Shown: positions 15,844-24,604, counted from the first letter of the stretch. The stretch is DNA of 64,000 nt from Streptomyces mutabilis (GCF_014649815.1 NZ_BMTT01000002.1:682001-746000); one strand, 5' to 3'. Notes: generated from the sequence alone by a model not told the origin. Numbers and translations are program-made.

Positions 15844-16599
15844 ATGAGCGACCGCACGCCGGCCGGCCAGTTCATCGACGCCGCGATCGGCCTCCTGCGA
15901 CGGGTCCGCGACGAGGAGGCCGACTCCATCGAGGCGGCCGGCGCGCTGCTCGCCGACACCGTGCTCGGCGGCGGCCGGCTCTTCGCCTTCGGCGCCGGCC
16001 ACTCCTCCCTCGCCGCACAGGACGTCGTCTACCGCGCCGGCGGCCTCGCGCTGATGAACCTGCTCGCCGTGCCCGGTGTCGTCGGCGTCGACGTCATGCC
16101 GGCCACGCTCGGCTCCGCGCTGGAGCGGGTCGACGGCCTCGCCGGCGTCGTACTGGACTCCTCGCCGCTCCGCGAGGGCGACGCCCTGGTGATCATCTCC
16201 CTGTCCGGGCGCAACGCGCTGCCCGTGGAGATGGCCATGAACGCCCGCGCCCTGGGCGTACGCGTCATCGGCGTGACGTCGGTGGCGTACGCCTCCGAGA
16301 CCAAGTCGCGGCACGCCTCCGGCACCTTCCTCAAGGACCATTGCGACATCGTGCTGGACTCCAAGATCGCCGTAGGCGACGCCGAACTCACGCTCGACAC
16401 CGTCCCGGCGCCCTTCGCGCCCGCCTCCACGGTCGTCACCAGTGCCCTGATGCAGGCCATGACGGCCACGGCAGCCGCCGCCCTCGCCGACCGCGGCGTC
16501 GAACCGCCCCTGCTGCGCTCGGGCAACGTCGACGGCGGCCACGAGTGGAACGGCCGCGTGATGGACCAGTACGGGGACCGGATCTTCTACCGCCGCTGA
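15844..16599 (+). CDS. SIS-domain protein (phosphosugar-binding isomerase-like)
   Basis: 251 residues forming one SIS domain. It has a GAGHSSLAAQDVVYRAGGL element near residues 45-63 and the phosphate-binding ISLSGRNALPVEMAMNARA near 120-138. Proteins of this YfeU/MurQ-related group bind or isomerise aminosugar phosphates; the substrate is not fixed by the sequence. GAAGGGG precedes the ATG. A DasR-like site in the promoter ties it to N-acetylglucosamine metabolism. Divergent from dmdR1. Confidence 0.88.
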   Translation: MSDRTPAGQFIDAAIGLLRRVRDEEADSIEAAGALLADTVLGGGRLFAFGAGHSSLAAQDVVYRAGGLALMNLLAVPGVVGVDVMPATLGSALERVDGLAGVVLDSSPLREGDALVIISLSGRNALPVEMAMNARALGVRVIGVTSVAYASETKSRHASGTFLKDHCDIVLDSKIAVGDAELTLDTVPAPFAPASTVVTSALMQAMTATAAAALADRGVEPPLLRSGNVDGGHEWNGRVMDQYGDRIFYRR

Positions 16600-16675
16600 G
16601 CCGACCGGCCCCGACCCACGACATCGACCCACGGCATCGATCCGGGGAACCGTCCGGAACACCCCTACCGCTGCC

Positions 16676-18124
16676 CTACCGCTGCCGTTGCCGTTCCTCC
16701 ACCGCCCCGGCCAGATCCAGCGCCGCCGCGATGCGCACCGCCACGTCCTCGGCGTACACCGCGTCCGAGCGCTCGAACGCGCTCCGGCCCGAGCCGCGCA
16801 GAAACGTCACGACGCCCAGCGTCCGCCCCCGGCTGCGCAGGACCGCGCACAGGGCGTGCACCGTGTCCGCCGGCCACTGCCGGGCCGTCGCCCACTCCCG
16901 CACCCGCTCCGCCGGCATCGCCCGTACACCGGCACTGGCCCGCACCGAACCCGCCCGCTCCACGCACTGCACCGCCGGGTGCCCCTCGCCGTAGCGCACC
17001 GGCATCCCCGACGTCCCGGCCGGCACGCTCGGCCCCGGCGCGCCCGACGGCGTCGCCGCCACCCGCACCAGCCGCACCGGCCCCGCCGCCTCCGGAACCA
17101 CCGCCTCGGTGTTCCCCGCCCGGTGGCCCGTCTCCCCCACCACCCGGTCGATCAAGGCGTGGTCGGCAAATCCGGCCAACGCGAAGTCCAGGTGGACGAT
17201 CGCCGCCTCCACGGGATCCTCGCACTCCGCCGCCGCCCGCGCAGCCCGGTGCAGCTGGTTGGAGCGAAAGCGCAGCAGCGCCGCCTCCTGCTCGGCCTGC
17301 CTGCCCTCCGTGACGTCCTGGAACAGCCAGCCGACACCCAACGGCACCGGCTCCTCCGCCAGCGGCGACGCCAGCCGCACGAACCCGCTGCGCCAGCACC
17401 GGCGCCGCTCACCCTCCGGCGTACGCACACTCACCCACACCTCGGCGGGCCCGGGCGGCGCACCCTCCGCCAGCACGTGGGCCAGCGCGCTCTCCAGCTC
17501 CTCCACACCCTGCGCGAGCAGCTCACCGAGCGGCCGTCCCAGTACGGACGTACGCCCGGCTCCCAGGGCACGCGCCGCGTGGGCGTTCACGACGGCCGGC
17601 CGCAGATCCGCGTCCACCAGCACGACGCCCCAGCTCGCGTCCTCCAGCAGGGCCTCGCTCAGCGCGATCGAGCGCTCCAGGTCGATCTGCGCGTGCACCT
17701 CGCTGAACGCGCAGTACACCCCCGCGGGCCGCCCGTCGGGACCGCGCACGGCCGCGGACTGGGTGCGCACCAGCACCCGCCCGCCGTCCTTGGTGAGCAG
17801 CGCGAACTCGTGCACCTGCCGCCCCGGGGCACGCATCGCGGACAGCAGCCGCTCCTCGACCTCCCCGGCGTCCGCCCGGCGCACGGCCCACCCGGCGAAC
17901 CCCTGCCGCCCCACGGCCTCGGCGGCGCTCCAGCCCAGGATCCGCTCCGCCTCGCGGTTCCAATGGGTGACCACTCCGTCCGCGTCGAACGCGCACAGGG
18001 CCGCGTCCATGCCGTCGAGCAGCGCGGCCAACAGGTCCGCGCCGTCCCGCTCCGGCTGTTCCGGCTGTTCCGGCTCTTCCGGCCCCAGCTCGTCGGTGGT
18101 CCCACTACGCCGGGAAGCACTCAC
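16676..18124 (-). CDS. PAS-domain sensory protein
   Basis: 482 residues. Two PAS domains are visible: about 28-140 (DGVVTHWNREAERILGW ... FALLTKDGGRVLV) and 150-270 (DADLRPAVVNAHAARALG ... WLFQDVTEGR), followed by a GAF-like C-terminal domain (about 290-475) containing RSRGRTLGVVTFLRGS. No kinase, GGDEF or phosphatase catalytic motif remains at the C-terminus, although related proteins often end in a PP2C domain. It may therefore act by protein-protein signalling. GTG start at 18124 with GGGGGTCCAG upstream. It converges with the SIS gene (76 bp apart). Confidence 0.8.
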   Translation of the reverse strand: MSASRRSGTTDELGPEEPEQPEQPERDGADLLAALLDGMDAALCAFDADGVVTHWNREAERILGWSAAEAVGRQGFAGWAVRRADAGEVEERLLSAMRAPGRQVHEFALLTKDGGRVLVRTQSAAVRGPDGRPAGVYCAFSEVHAQIDLERSIALSEALLEDASWGVVLVDADLRPAVVNAHAARALGAGRTSVLGRPLGELLAQGVEELESALAHVLAEGAPPGPAEVWVSVRTPEGERRRCWRSGFVRLASPLAEEPVPLGVGWLFQDVTEGRQAEQEAALLRFRSNQLHRAARAAAECEDPVEAAIVHLDFALAGFADHALIDRVVGETGHRAGNTEAVVPEAAGPVRLVRVAATPSGAPGPSVPAGTSGMPVRYGEGHPAVQCVERAGSVRASAGVRAMPAERVREWATARQWPADTVHALCAVLRSRGRTLGVVTFLRGSGRSAFERSDAVYAEDVAVRIAAALDLAGAVEERQRQR

Positions 18125-18244
18125 CTGGACCCCCTGCAGGCTGCGTCACTGGCCTTCATTCAACTCGAACGTGATGCAGCACACACCGGGTTCCCGCAAG
18201 ATTGCGGAAATCGTTGTACTGCGGAAACTCGGCATACGCCCCCG

Positions 18245-18700
18245 TCAAGACGGGGTCGCCGCGAGCCTCAGTTCGACCCACTCGTCGCTCTCCCCATCCA
18301 ACACGTACCGGTCCCGCTCCACGAACCCACGCCCCTCGGCGAACCGCAACCCGTCACCGTTCGCCGCCAGCACCACGGTCTCCACCACCCCCGCGCCGAG
18401 CGCCCGCGCCCGCGCCATGCCCGCCTCGTGGAGCGCCGTGCCGATCCCGCGCCCCCGGAACGCGGGCAGCACCCGGGCGATCACGGTCGCCACCCGCTCC
18501 TCCCCCTCGGGCGGCCGCACGGTGGAGCACCCGACGAGCACGTCCCCGAGATAGGCGTTGGCCAGCCGGTACCGCGCAGCACGCTCCCGCGCCTCCTGCG
18601 GACCCATCGCCGCGCGCGGCACGACCTCGTTGTGCACGTACCGCCACCCCTCCACCATGGCGTCCCCGTCACCGCCACGGCCCACCTCCACGGCCTCCAT
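18245..18700 (-). CDS. GNAT-family N-acetyltransferase
   Basis: About 151 residues from the ATG at 18700. The acetyl-CoA-binding motif A is clear (ARVLPAFRGRGIGTALHEAG), followed by the usual C-terminal strand (GLRFAEGRGFVERDRYVL). The open frame continues upstream without a stop into the C-terminal coding part of the broken RidA gene (FGEVRPAVTMMVCGLADERM), so the true start is uncertain: either an internal ATG or an ancestral RidA-GNAT fusion. No strong ribosome site precedes 18700. Substrate unknown. Confidence 0.7.
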   Translation of the reverse strand: MEAVEVGRGGDGDAMVEGWRYVHNEVVPRAAMGPQEARERAARYRLANAYLGDVLVGCSTVRPPEGEERVATVIARVLPAFRGRGIGTALHEAGMARARALGAGVVETVVLAANGDGLRFAEGRGFVERDRYVLDGESDEWVELRLAATPS

Positions 18701-18978
18701 CCGCAGCCCCGGCCCGGGTCCGACCGGCCCGCGCCGCGCGTCCACCTCGACCTCGATCCGCATCCGCTCGTCCGCGAGCCCGCACACCATCATGGTCACG
18801 GCCGGCCGCACCTCGCCGAACGGGAGATCGTCATCGACGCGTAGTCGAACCCGGTCGTCCCCGACACGTGCACCCGGTCCCCGTCCACGACGGCCCGCGC
18901 GTACCCGATCCGCTCCTCGAAGACCGAACCACTGACGATCGCCCGCCTCACCGACGGTTCCCCATGCCGCTGCGTCAT
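18701..18978 (-). pseudogene. RidA/YjgF-family protein, broken by an internal deletion
   Basis: From the ATG at 18978 the frame encodes a normal RidA N-terminus (RRAIVSGSVFEERIGYARAV ... HVSGTTGFDYASMTIS). After about residue 52 it switches to unrelated residues and stops (TGA) at 60. The RidA C-terminus (FGEVRPAVTMMVCGLADERM-RIEVEVDA) follows at once in a different frame. The middle third, roughly 50 residues including the conserved Arg that binds the imine intermediate, is missing. A deletion of a length not divisible by three near 18830 explains this. RidA normally hydrolyses reactive enamine/imine intermediates from PLP enzymes. Confidence 0.75.
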
Positions 18979-19073
18979 GGGCGGAACGGTAGGTGACCAG
19001 CCCGGACGCGTCCATGGAGATCGGCATCGGGACGGACGCCGGAGGGGCGTCGTACCGGCCGCGGAAAAAGCCG

Positions 19074-19103
19074 TTGATTCGATGGCCGACCAGTTCTTAG
19101 GGT
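19074..19103 (+). promoter_or_regulatory. Promoter for a short plus-strand transcript
   Basis: TTGATT (19074-19079) and TAGGGT (19098-19103) with an 18-bp spacer form a good sigma-70-type promoter. Transcription would start near 19110, giving a 27-nt leader before the 12-codon frame at 19137, which has GGGAGGTGG upstream. No normal-sized gene follows before the 3' end of citrate synthase. Confidence 0.5.
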
Positions 19104-19136
19104 GAGCCGTACACGAGAAGGGAGGTGGTTCGGCAG

Positions 19137-19175
19137 ATGTATGAATACCGGACGCGTGAGGTGACTGCGGGCTAG
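19137..19175 (+). CDS. 12-codon leader-like open reading frame
   Basis: ATG to TAG encodes MYEYRTREVTAG. An unusually strong ribosome-binding site, GGGAGGTGG, lies 8-16 nt upstream, and a promoter with -10 TAGGGT lies about 35 nt upstream. After the TAG the same frame stays open for more than 60 codons, so either a short peptide is made or a larger small-protein gene has acquired a stop. No known family is recognised. The downstream inverted repeat (19257-19318) would end the transcript. Confidence 0.35.
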   Translation: MYEYRTREVTAG

Positions 19176-19256
19176 CGGCTCGCCACCACACTCAGTGCGG
19201 TGCCGGACCAGTGCGCGAACGACGCGTGCAGCCGGCCCAATCCCGAGCAGTCACCC

Positions 19257-19318
19257 GACCCGCGAGTCGCCGGTACGTCCGGCCGGCTCCTCTTCCGGAG
19301 GAACCAGACTCGCGGGTC
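19257..19318. terminator. Inverted repeat between the short transcript and citrate synthase
   Basis: GACCCGCGAGTC (19257-19268) and GACTCGCGGGTC (19307-19318) are perfectly complementary (12 bp). The 38-nt interval contains a second TCCGG/CCGGA stem. It lies 22 bp past the minus-strand citrate synthase stop and downstream of the plus-strand short transcript, so it may terminate both. Confidence 0.5.
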
Positions 19319-19340
19319 GTCTGCGTGTACGGGGCCGGCG

Positions 19341-20441
19341 TCAGCTCGCGATGGTGTCGTAACCCTCGATCTCGCGCGGGTCGCGGGAGCCGGGGCCGAC
19401 GTAGCGGGCCGAGGGGCGGACCAGGCGGCCGGTGCGCTTCTGTTCCAGGATGTGCGCGGACCAGCCGGCCGTGCGGGCGCAGGTGAACATCGAGGTGAAC
19501 ATGTGCGCCGGGACCTCGGCGAAGTCCAGCATGATGGCCGCCCAGAACTCGACGTTGGTGGCCAGGACCCGGTCGGGGCGGCGGGCGTGGAGTTCCGTCA
19601 GGGCGGCCTTCTCCAGGGCCTCGGCGACCTCGTAGCGGGGGGCGCCCAGTTCGCGGGCGGTGCGGCGCAGGACGCGGGCTCGGGGGTCCTCGGCGCGGTA
19701 GACGCGGTGGCCGAAGCCCATGAGACGCTCGCCCGCGTCGAGGGTCTTCTTGACGTAGGCCTCGGCGTCGCCTGTGCGTTCGATCTCCTCGATCATGTGC
19801 AGGACGCGGGAGGGGGCGCCGCCGTGCAGCGGGCCGGACATGGCTCCGACGGCTCCGGAGAGGGCGGCGGCCACGTCGGCGCCGGTGGAGGCGATGACGC
19901 GGGCGGTGAAGGTGGAGGCGTTCATGCCGTGCTCGGCGGCGGAGGTCCAGTAGGCGTCGACGGCGGCGACGTGCCTGGGGTCGGGTTCGCCGCGCCAGCG
20001 GATCATGAAGCGTTCGACGACGGACTGGGCCTTGTCGATCTCGCGCTGCGGGACCATGGGCAGGCCCTGCCCCCGGGCGGACTGGGCGACGTAGGACAGG
20101 GCCATGACGGCGGCGCGGGCCAGGTCGGCGCGGGCCTGCTCGGCGTCGATGTCGAGGAGCGGTTCGAGGCCCCAGACCGGCGCCAGCATGGCGAGGGCGG
20201 ACTGGACGTCGACGCGGACGTCGCCGGAGTGCACGGGAATCGGAAAGGGCTCGGCGGGCGGCAGGCCGGGGTTGAAGGCGCCGTCGACGAGCAGGCCCCA
20301 TACGTTCCCGAAGGAGACGTGCCCGACGAGGTCCTCGATGTCGACACCGCGGTAGCGGAGGGCACCGCCTTCCTTGTCGGGTTCGGCGATCTCCGTCTCG
20401 AACGCGACGACTCCTTCGAGTCCGGGTACGAAGTCGGACAT
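19341..20441 (-). CDS. Citrate synthase (type 2 / secondary isozyme)
   Basis: 366 residues. Condenses oxaloacetate and acetyl-CoA to citrate. The catalytic triad is visible as His in GPLHGGAPSRVL, His in MGFGHRVYRAEDPRA and Asp in AAIMLDFAEVP. The N-terminal GALRYRGVDIEDLV motif is that of the short bacterial citrate synthase group. GAGGAGCC precedes the ATG. It is divergent from pdxH across about 260 bp, and in S. coelicolor the corresponding gene (SCO4388, from memory) is a second citrate synthase next to citA elsewhere. Full length and intact. Confidence 0.94.
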   Translation of the reverse strand: MSDFVPGLEGVVAFETEIAEPDKEGGALRYRGVDIEDLVGHVSFGNVWGLLVDGAFNPGLPPAEPFPIPVHSGDVRVDVQSALAMLAPVWGLEPLLDIDAEQARADLARAAVMALSYVAQSARGQGLPMVPQREIDKAQSVVERFMIRWRGEPDPRHVAAVDAYWTSAAEHGMNASTFTARVIASTGADVAAALSGAVGAMSGPLHGGAPSRVLHMIEEIERTGDAEAYVKKTLDAGERLMGFGHRVYRAEDPRARVLRRTARELGAPRYEVAEALEKAALTELHARRPDRVLATNVEFWAAIMLDFAEVPAHMFTSMFTCARTAGWSAHILEQKRTGRLVRPSARYVGPGSRDPREIEGYDTIAS

Positions 20442-20703
20442 CAGGCGGCTCCTCGTGATCGTGATGTGTGGCGACCGGCCCGTCTCGGATCACCGGGTCC
20501 TGGGGATCCGCGGTCGTACGACGACTCGCGGTCCTGGTCTGCGGTCACCCCTGTGATGCCCCGTTCGGCCGAGGGTCATCCAACCGGGACGGGACCAGCA
20601 CGATATCTCTGAGTGCCACCTTTGGGGAGGGGTCGCGGCACTGGGTGCCACATGGTGACGAGGGACGCAGTGGGGGGCGCGGTGATACGGCAGGATGGCC
20701 GGT

Positions 20704-21372
20704 GTGACCGACCGCGATGCCGTCCCCTTCGATCTCGCCTCGATGCGCAAGCAGTACCGGGCCGAGGGGCTCTCAGAGTCCGATCTGGCCGCCACGCCCG
20801 TGGAGCAGTTCGCGCGCTGGTTCAAGCAGGCCGCGACGGAGGGCGGGCTGTTCGAGCCGAACGCCATGGTCGTCTCCACGGCGGACGCTGAGGGCCGGCC
20901 CAGTTCCCGCACGGTGCTCCTGAAGCACTTCGACGAGCAGGGGTTCGTCTTCTACACCAACTACGGGTCGCGCAAGGGCCGTGAGCTGCACGAGAACCCG
21001 CACGTGTCGCTGCTGTTCCCGTGGCATCCGATGGCCCGGCAGGTCGTCGTGACAGGGACGGCCCGGCGCACCGGCCGGGACGAGACCGCCGGGTACTTCC
21101 GGACCCGGCCGCACGGCTCGCAGTTGGGCGCGTGGGCCAGCGCCCAGTCGTCCGTGGTGGCGGGCCGGGAGGCCCTGGACGCCGCGTACGCCGAGCTGGC
21201 GGCGCGGTATCCGGAGGGCGAGCGGGTGCCGGTGCCGCCGCATTGGGGCGGGTTCCGGGTGGTGCCGCAGACGGTGGAGTTCTGGCAGGGGCGGGAGAAC
21301 CGGCTGCACGACCGGTTGCGGTACGTGGCTCGGGCGGACGGGGGATGGCGGGTGGAGCGGCTCGCCCCCTGA
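20704..21372 (+). CDS. pdxH: Pyridoxamine 5'-phosphate oxidase
   Basis: 222 residues. FMN-dependent oxidation of pyridoxine/pyridoxamine 5'-phosphate to PLP. The family core is present: [52 protein letters not shown]-equivalent [12 protein letters not shown], and the C-terminal [15 protein letters not shown] with R-P-x-R-x-type substrate residues. The GTG at 20704 is preferred because a -10-like CAGGAT lies 7 nt upstream and homologues start (M/V)TDRD; an in-frame ATG at 20695 is the alternative. Divergent from citrate synthase. Confidence 0.93.
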   Translation: MTDRDAVPFDLASMRKQYRAEGLSESDLAATPVEQFARWFKQAATEGGLFEPNAMVVSTADAEGRPSSRTVLLKHFDEQGFVFYTNYGSRKGRELHENPHVSLLFPWHPMARQVVVTGTARRTGRDETAGYFRTRPHGSQLGAWASAQSSVVAGREALDAAYAELAARYPEGERVPVPPHWGGFRVVPQTVEFWQGRENRLHDRLRYVARADGGWRVERLAP

Positions 21373-21577
21373 CGCCCCCACGCGACCGGAGTTCCGGAAC
21401 GGCGCGCGGTGCATGTGCCTGCTCGTCGCCCTCGTCGCCCACGAGACCGAGCTCGTGTCGGGTCCGTGGTGGAGATCAGGACCGCTGGTGAAAATCGCGG
21501 CAGCCTTCCGTGCCGTTCGCCACAGCACTGCTGCAAAGCAGCGAAGCCGAGGTGCGATGACATGGGCCGCCTAGCTT

Positions 21578-21583
21578 TATGAT
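21578..21583 (+). promoter_or_regulatory. -10 box of the YceI gene promoter
   Basis: TATGAT at 21578-21583 is one base from the consensus TATAAT and stands in a locally AT-richer stretch of the 328-bp space between pdxH and the YceI gene. No convincing -35 is seen. The predicted leader of about 110 nt contains a GTCGCCA/TGGCGAC stem near 21619. Nothing else is recognised in 21373-21700. Confidence 0.4.
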
Positions 21584-21700
21584 CACCAGTGAACCGCCGC
21601 CTCCGCATACGCCCTCCCGTCGCCACCCACTTTGGCGACTGCGAACATCGCCGACCGAGTGGGCCGCGTCGCGGTACCCCTGTGAAGAAAGGTGAACTCC

Positions 21701-22615
21701 ATGGCCCTCAGGTTGCTACGACGCCGACTTTCGCGCGGTGGCTCCGGTGCCGGAGCGAGCATGTCGGTCCCCCTGCCACCCGACGCCGGGGCGTTCGGCT
21801 ACCAGGTCGTCGATCCCCTGGGGCAGCCCATGGGCGGGGCCGAGGTCACCGTGAGCGCGGTGGAAAGCCACCGGGTGGTGACACGTGGAACCACGGATCC
21901 CAACGGCTACTTCATAGCGACGCTGCCTCCGGGCTCCTACAGCGTCATGACGGCCGCCGAGGGCCTGTCACCCGCCCGCGAGACCGTCGACATCACGGCC
22001 GGGGTCGCTCCGGCGCCGACACGCGTGAGCCTCGCACCCGCGCGCCAGTTGGAGCTTCCGACAGCCGGGACCTGGCTGTTCGACCCTCCGCACACCGCGA
22101 TCCGGTTCATCGCCAAACACGTCGGCATGGCTCATGTCCACGGCCGGTTCACCCGCTTCCAGGGCGGCATCCGCGTCGCACCGGAAATGACCGACTCGCA
22201 GGTCTCGGTACGCATCGAAGCCGCCAGCATCAACACGGGTAACAACACCCGTGACAACCACCTGCGCTCCGCCGACTTCCTGGACGTCGAGCGCTACCCC
22301 CACATCGACTTCACCAGTACCCGGTTCGCCTACCGCGGCGGGTCCAAGTGGACCCTGCACGGCACGCTCACGATGCACGGCACCAGCCGCTCCGTCGGCC
22401 TCGACACGACCTACCTCGGGATGGTCAACGGGGGCTACGACCAGGAGCTGCGCTGTGCGGCCCTCGCCAAGGCGGAACTCCACCGGGAGGACTACACCCT
22501 GAACTGGCGCTCCATGCTGGCCCGCGGTATCGCGGTCGTCGGTCCCACCATCCAGCTGGAAATGGATGTGCAGGCCATGTACCGCACCCACGACACTCCC
22601 ACGCCCCCGGAGTAG
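21701..22615 (+). CDS. YceI-family protein with N-terminal carboxypeptidase-regulatory-like domain
   Basis: 304 residues. Residues about 30-110 form a CarboxypepD_reg-like beta-sandwich (FGYQVVDPLGQPMGGAEVTV ... DPNGYFIATLPPGSYSV). Residues about 118-300 form a YceI lipocalin-like barrel (GTWLFDPPHTAIRFIAKHVG ... NHLRSADFLDVERYPHIDF ... LTMHGTSRSVGLD). YceI barrels bind long-chain isoprenoid or amphipathic lipids. There is no signal peptide, so unlike E. coli YceI it is probably cytoplasmic or exported by another route. AAAGGTG precedes the ATG at 21701. Ends convergent with the catabolic operon. Confidence 0.88.
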   Translation: MALRLLRRRLSRGGSGAGASMSVPLPPDAGAFGYQVVDPLGQPMGGAEVTVSAVESHRVVTRGTTDPNGYFIATLPPGSYSVMTAAEGLSPARETVDITAGVAPAPTRVSLAPARQLELPTAGTWLFDPPHTAIRFIAKHVGMAHVHGRFTRFQGGIRVAPEMTDSQVSVRIEAASINTGNNTRDNHLRSADFLDVERYPHIDFTSTRFAYRGGSKWTLHGTLTMHGTSRSVGLDTTYLGMVNGGYDQELRCAALAKAELHREDYTLNWRSMLARGIAVVGPTIQLEMDVQAMYRTHDTPTPPE

Positions 22616-22657
22616 ACACCCCCCAGGCGACGCCTCAGTGCGCCATCGTCCCACCGC

Positions 22658-23227
22658 CTAGAAGCGGCCCCACACGTACACCGTGCGGTGGCCGCCGAGG
22701 AGTGCGGTGAGGCGGGCGCGGAAGCCGGCGGTGAGGTCGGGCCAGTTCCAGAACTCGAAGCCGAGGTGGCCGAGGGCGACGGGTGCCTCGTCCCACGTCC
22801 AGTCCTGGACGGGGACGGCGGTGGCGCAGGCGGGGCAGTCGACGGTCGCGGCGCCCGTGTCGTGCCAGATCCGCATGGCGGTGCTGAAGCGCTGCCAGGC
22901 CGTGTCGTCGTCCGGGCCGTCCAGTGGTGTGGGTGCGGCGCAGTGCGGACAGTGGGCCGCGCCGGGCATGTCCGCCCCGCTGGTGAAGCCGGTGCGCCGG
23001 GTGTGGACGGCGAGTCCGTCCGAGGGCGCGAGGTCCCAGTCGTCGGTGACCGCCCGCTCCCAGTGCGGGCCGGGCGGGTGTCCGAGGGGCTGTCCGGGTA
23101 CGCACCGGGTGCGTTCGGCGAGGACGACGCCCTCGGCGACCAGCCATTCCAGCACCCGCCCGGCCAGCCGACATGCGTCGGCCCCGCACGCGTCGATGTC
23201 GACGATCGCCTGGAACCGGTCACCCAT
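22658..23227 (-). CDS. Conserved hypothetical protein with two CxxC pairs
   Basis: 189 residues, no recognised family. Two Cys pairs (HCPHCAAP near 107 and DCPACATA near 144) suggest a zinc site. The C-terminus is aromatic (GFEFWNWPDLTAGF ... YVWGRF). Its ATG overlaps the end of the TetR gene by 8 bp, so it is the last gene of the minus-strand catabolic operon and translated by coupling. Function unknown. Confidence 0.75.
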   Translation of the reverse strand: MGDRFQAIVDIDACGADACRLAGRVLEWLVAEGVVLAERTRCVPGQPLGHPPGPHWERAVTDDWDLAPSDGLAVHTRRTGFTSGADMPGAAHCPHCAAPTPLDGPDDDTAWQRFSTAMRIWHDTGAATVDCPACATAVPVQDWTWDEAPVALGHLGFEFWNWPDLTAGFRARLTALLGGHRTVYVWGRF

Positions 23228-23873
23228 GGTGTCGGCCCGGCGTCCCGTCCAGTACGCCGTCCAGTACGCCGTCCAGCAGCCGCGCCCACTGCTCCACGAC
23301 CCGTTCCCGGCGGGCCGCGTCGTCGGTGAGGAGGTTGGCGAGGCCGAGGCCGCGGGCCATGTCGAGGAGGCCCTGGACGGTTTCGCGGGCACCGGGGCGG
23401 CTCTCGTCGGCCCCGAGGAGGTCGACGGCGATGCGGTGGGTCTCGCGGCCGACGCGGGCCTCCAGTTCGGTCACCCGGCCGCGCAGCTGCTCCTCGTCGG
23501 AGGCGGCCACCCACAGGTGGAGGGCGGCGCGGAAGAGGGGGCCGGTGTAGAGGTCGACGAGCGCGGCGATCACGGCGTGCCGGTCGTCGGCGCCGGCGCG
23601 CTCGGGGAAGAGGGCGCGCAGTGCGACGGAGCGTTCCTCGGCGACGTATTCGACGGCGGCCGTGAAGAGGTCCTCGCGGGTCGGGAAGTGGTGCTGGGCG
23701 GCGCCCCGGGAGACGCCGGCGCGTTCGGCGACGACGGCGACCGTGGAGCCGGCCCAGCCGTGTTCGGCGAGGCAGGCCACGGCGGCTTCCAGGAGCCGCT
23801 GCCGGGTGGCCCGGCTGCGGTCCTGCTTGGGAACGCGCTCCGCGCGGTCGGCTGCGTGCACGGCGCCGCTCAC
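23220..23873 (-). CDS. TetR-family transcriptional regulator
   Basis: 217 residues. N-terminal TetR helix-turn-helix (TRQRLLEAAVACLAEHG ... SRGAAQHHFPTREDLF) and a ligand-binding helical domain. The C-terminus contains a short duplication, LDGVLDGVLDG, from a 12-nt tandem repeat at about 23246-23276. The GTG at 23873 overlaps the enoyl-CoA hydratase stop as GTGA, like other junctions in this operon; an ATG at 23882 is the alternative. By position it should be the repressor of this acyl-CoA catabolic operon, with CAAGCATGCTTG at 32554 as candidate operator (inference). Confidence 0.88.
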   Translation of the reverse strand: MSGAVHAADRAERVPKQDRSRATRQRLLEAAVACLAEHGWAGSTVAVVAERAGVSRGAAQHHFPTREDLFTAAVEYVAEERSVALRALFPERAGADDRHAVIAALVDLYTGPLFRAALHLWVAASDEEQLRGRVTELEARVGRETHRIAVDLLGADESRPGARETVQGLLDMARGLGLANLLTDDAARRERVVEQWARLLDGVLDGVLDGTPGRHHG

Positions 23874-24604
23874 ACCACCCATTCCGGATCCCGTCGTTCG
23901 AGGAAGGCCGTCATCCCCTCGCGGGCCTGCGGGGAGGCGAACAGCCGGGCCGAGAGCGCGGTCAGGCGGTCCGCGTCCCGGTCGAAGGCCTCCAGCACCC
24001 TAGCCGTGAGCAGCCGTTTCGTCTCGGCCAGGCCCTGCGGTGAGGCACGGCGCACACCGTTGAGGACGGGTGCCAGTACGGCGTCCACGTCGTCGCCCGC
24101 CGCCGTGACCAGGCCGATGCGGGCGGCCTCGGCGGCGTCGAGGCGTTCGCCGGTGAGGTAGTGGCGGGCGAGGGCGCGAGCGCCGGTGCGGGGCAGGAGC
24201 GGCAGGGAGATGACGGCGGGGGCGACGCCGATGCGGACCTCGGTGAAGGCGAAGGTCGACGTGGTGGAGGCGGCCGCGATGTCGCAGGCGCCGAGCAGGC
24301 CGAGGCCGCCCGCGCGGACGTGTCCGGCGACGCGGGCGATGACGGGTTTGGGCAGTTCGACGACCTGTCGGAGCAGTGCGACCAGGGCGTCGGGGTGGGG
24401 CGGGTCGCGCAGGTCGGCACCGGCGCTGAAGGTGTTGCCGGTGTGGGTGAGGAGGACGGCGCGTACGTCGGTGTCCTCGCCGGCGGCGGTGAGGGCGGCG
24501 GCGAGGTCGGTGACGAGGGCGGCGGACAGGGCGTTGCGGTTGTGCGGGGAGTCGAGAGTGAGGGTCTCGACGCCGCGGGTGCGGGTGCGGGCGACGAGGG
24601 TCAC
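23870..24604 (-). CDS. Enoyl-CoA hydratase/isomerase family protein
   Basis: 244 residues of the crotonase superfamily. CoA-binding NRNALSAALVTDL, oxyanion-hole FSAGADLRDP and AGHVRAGGLGLLGACDIAAAS are present. The canonical second acidic residue region reads SLPLLPRTGARALARHYLTG, so the exact reaction (hydratase or isomerase) is open. GTG at 24604 overlaps the stop of the preceding ligase gene (GTGA). Part of the catabolic operon, probably hydrating the enoyl-CoA made by the acyl-CoA dehydrogenase. Confidence 0.88.
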   Translation of the reverse strand: MTLVARTRTRGVETLTLDSPHNRNALSAALVTDLAAALTAAGEDTDVRAVLLTHTGNTFSAGADLRDPPHPDALVALLRQVVELPKPVIARVAGHVRAGGLGLLGACDIAAASTTSTFAFTEVRIGVAPAVISLPLLPRTGARALARHYLTGERLDAAEAARIGLVTAAGDDVDAVLAPVLNGVRRASPQGLAETKRLLTARVLEAFDRDADRLTALSARLFASPQAREGMTAFLERRDPEWVV

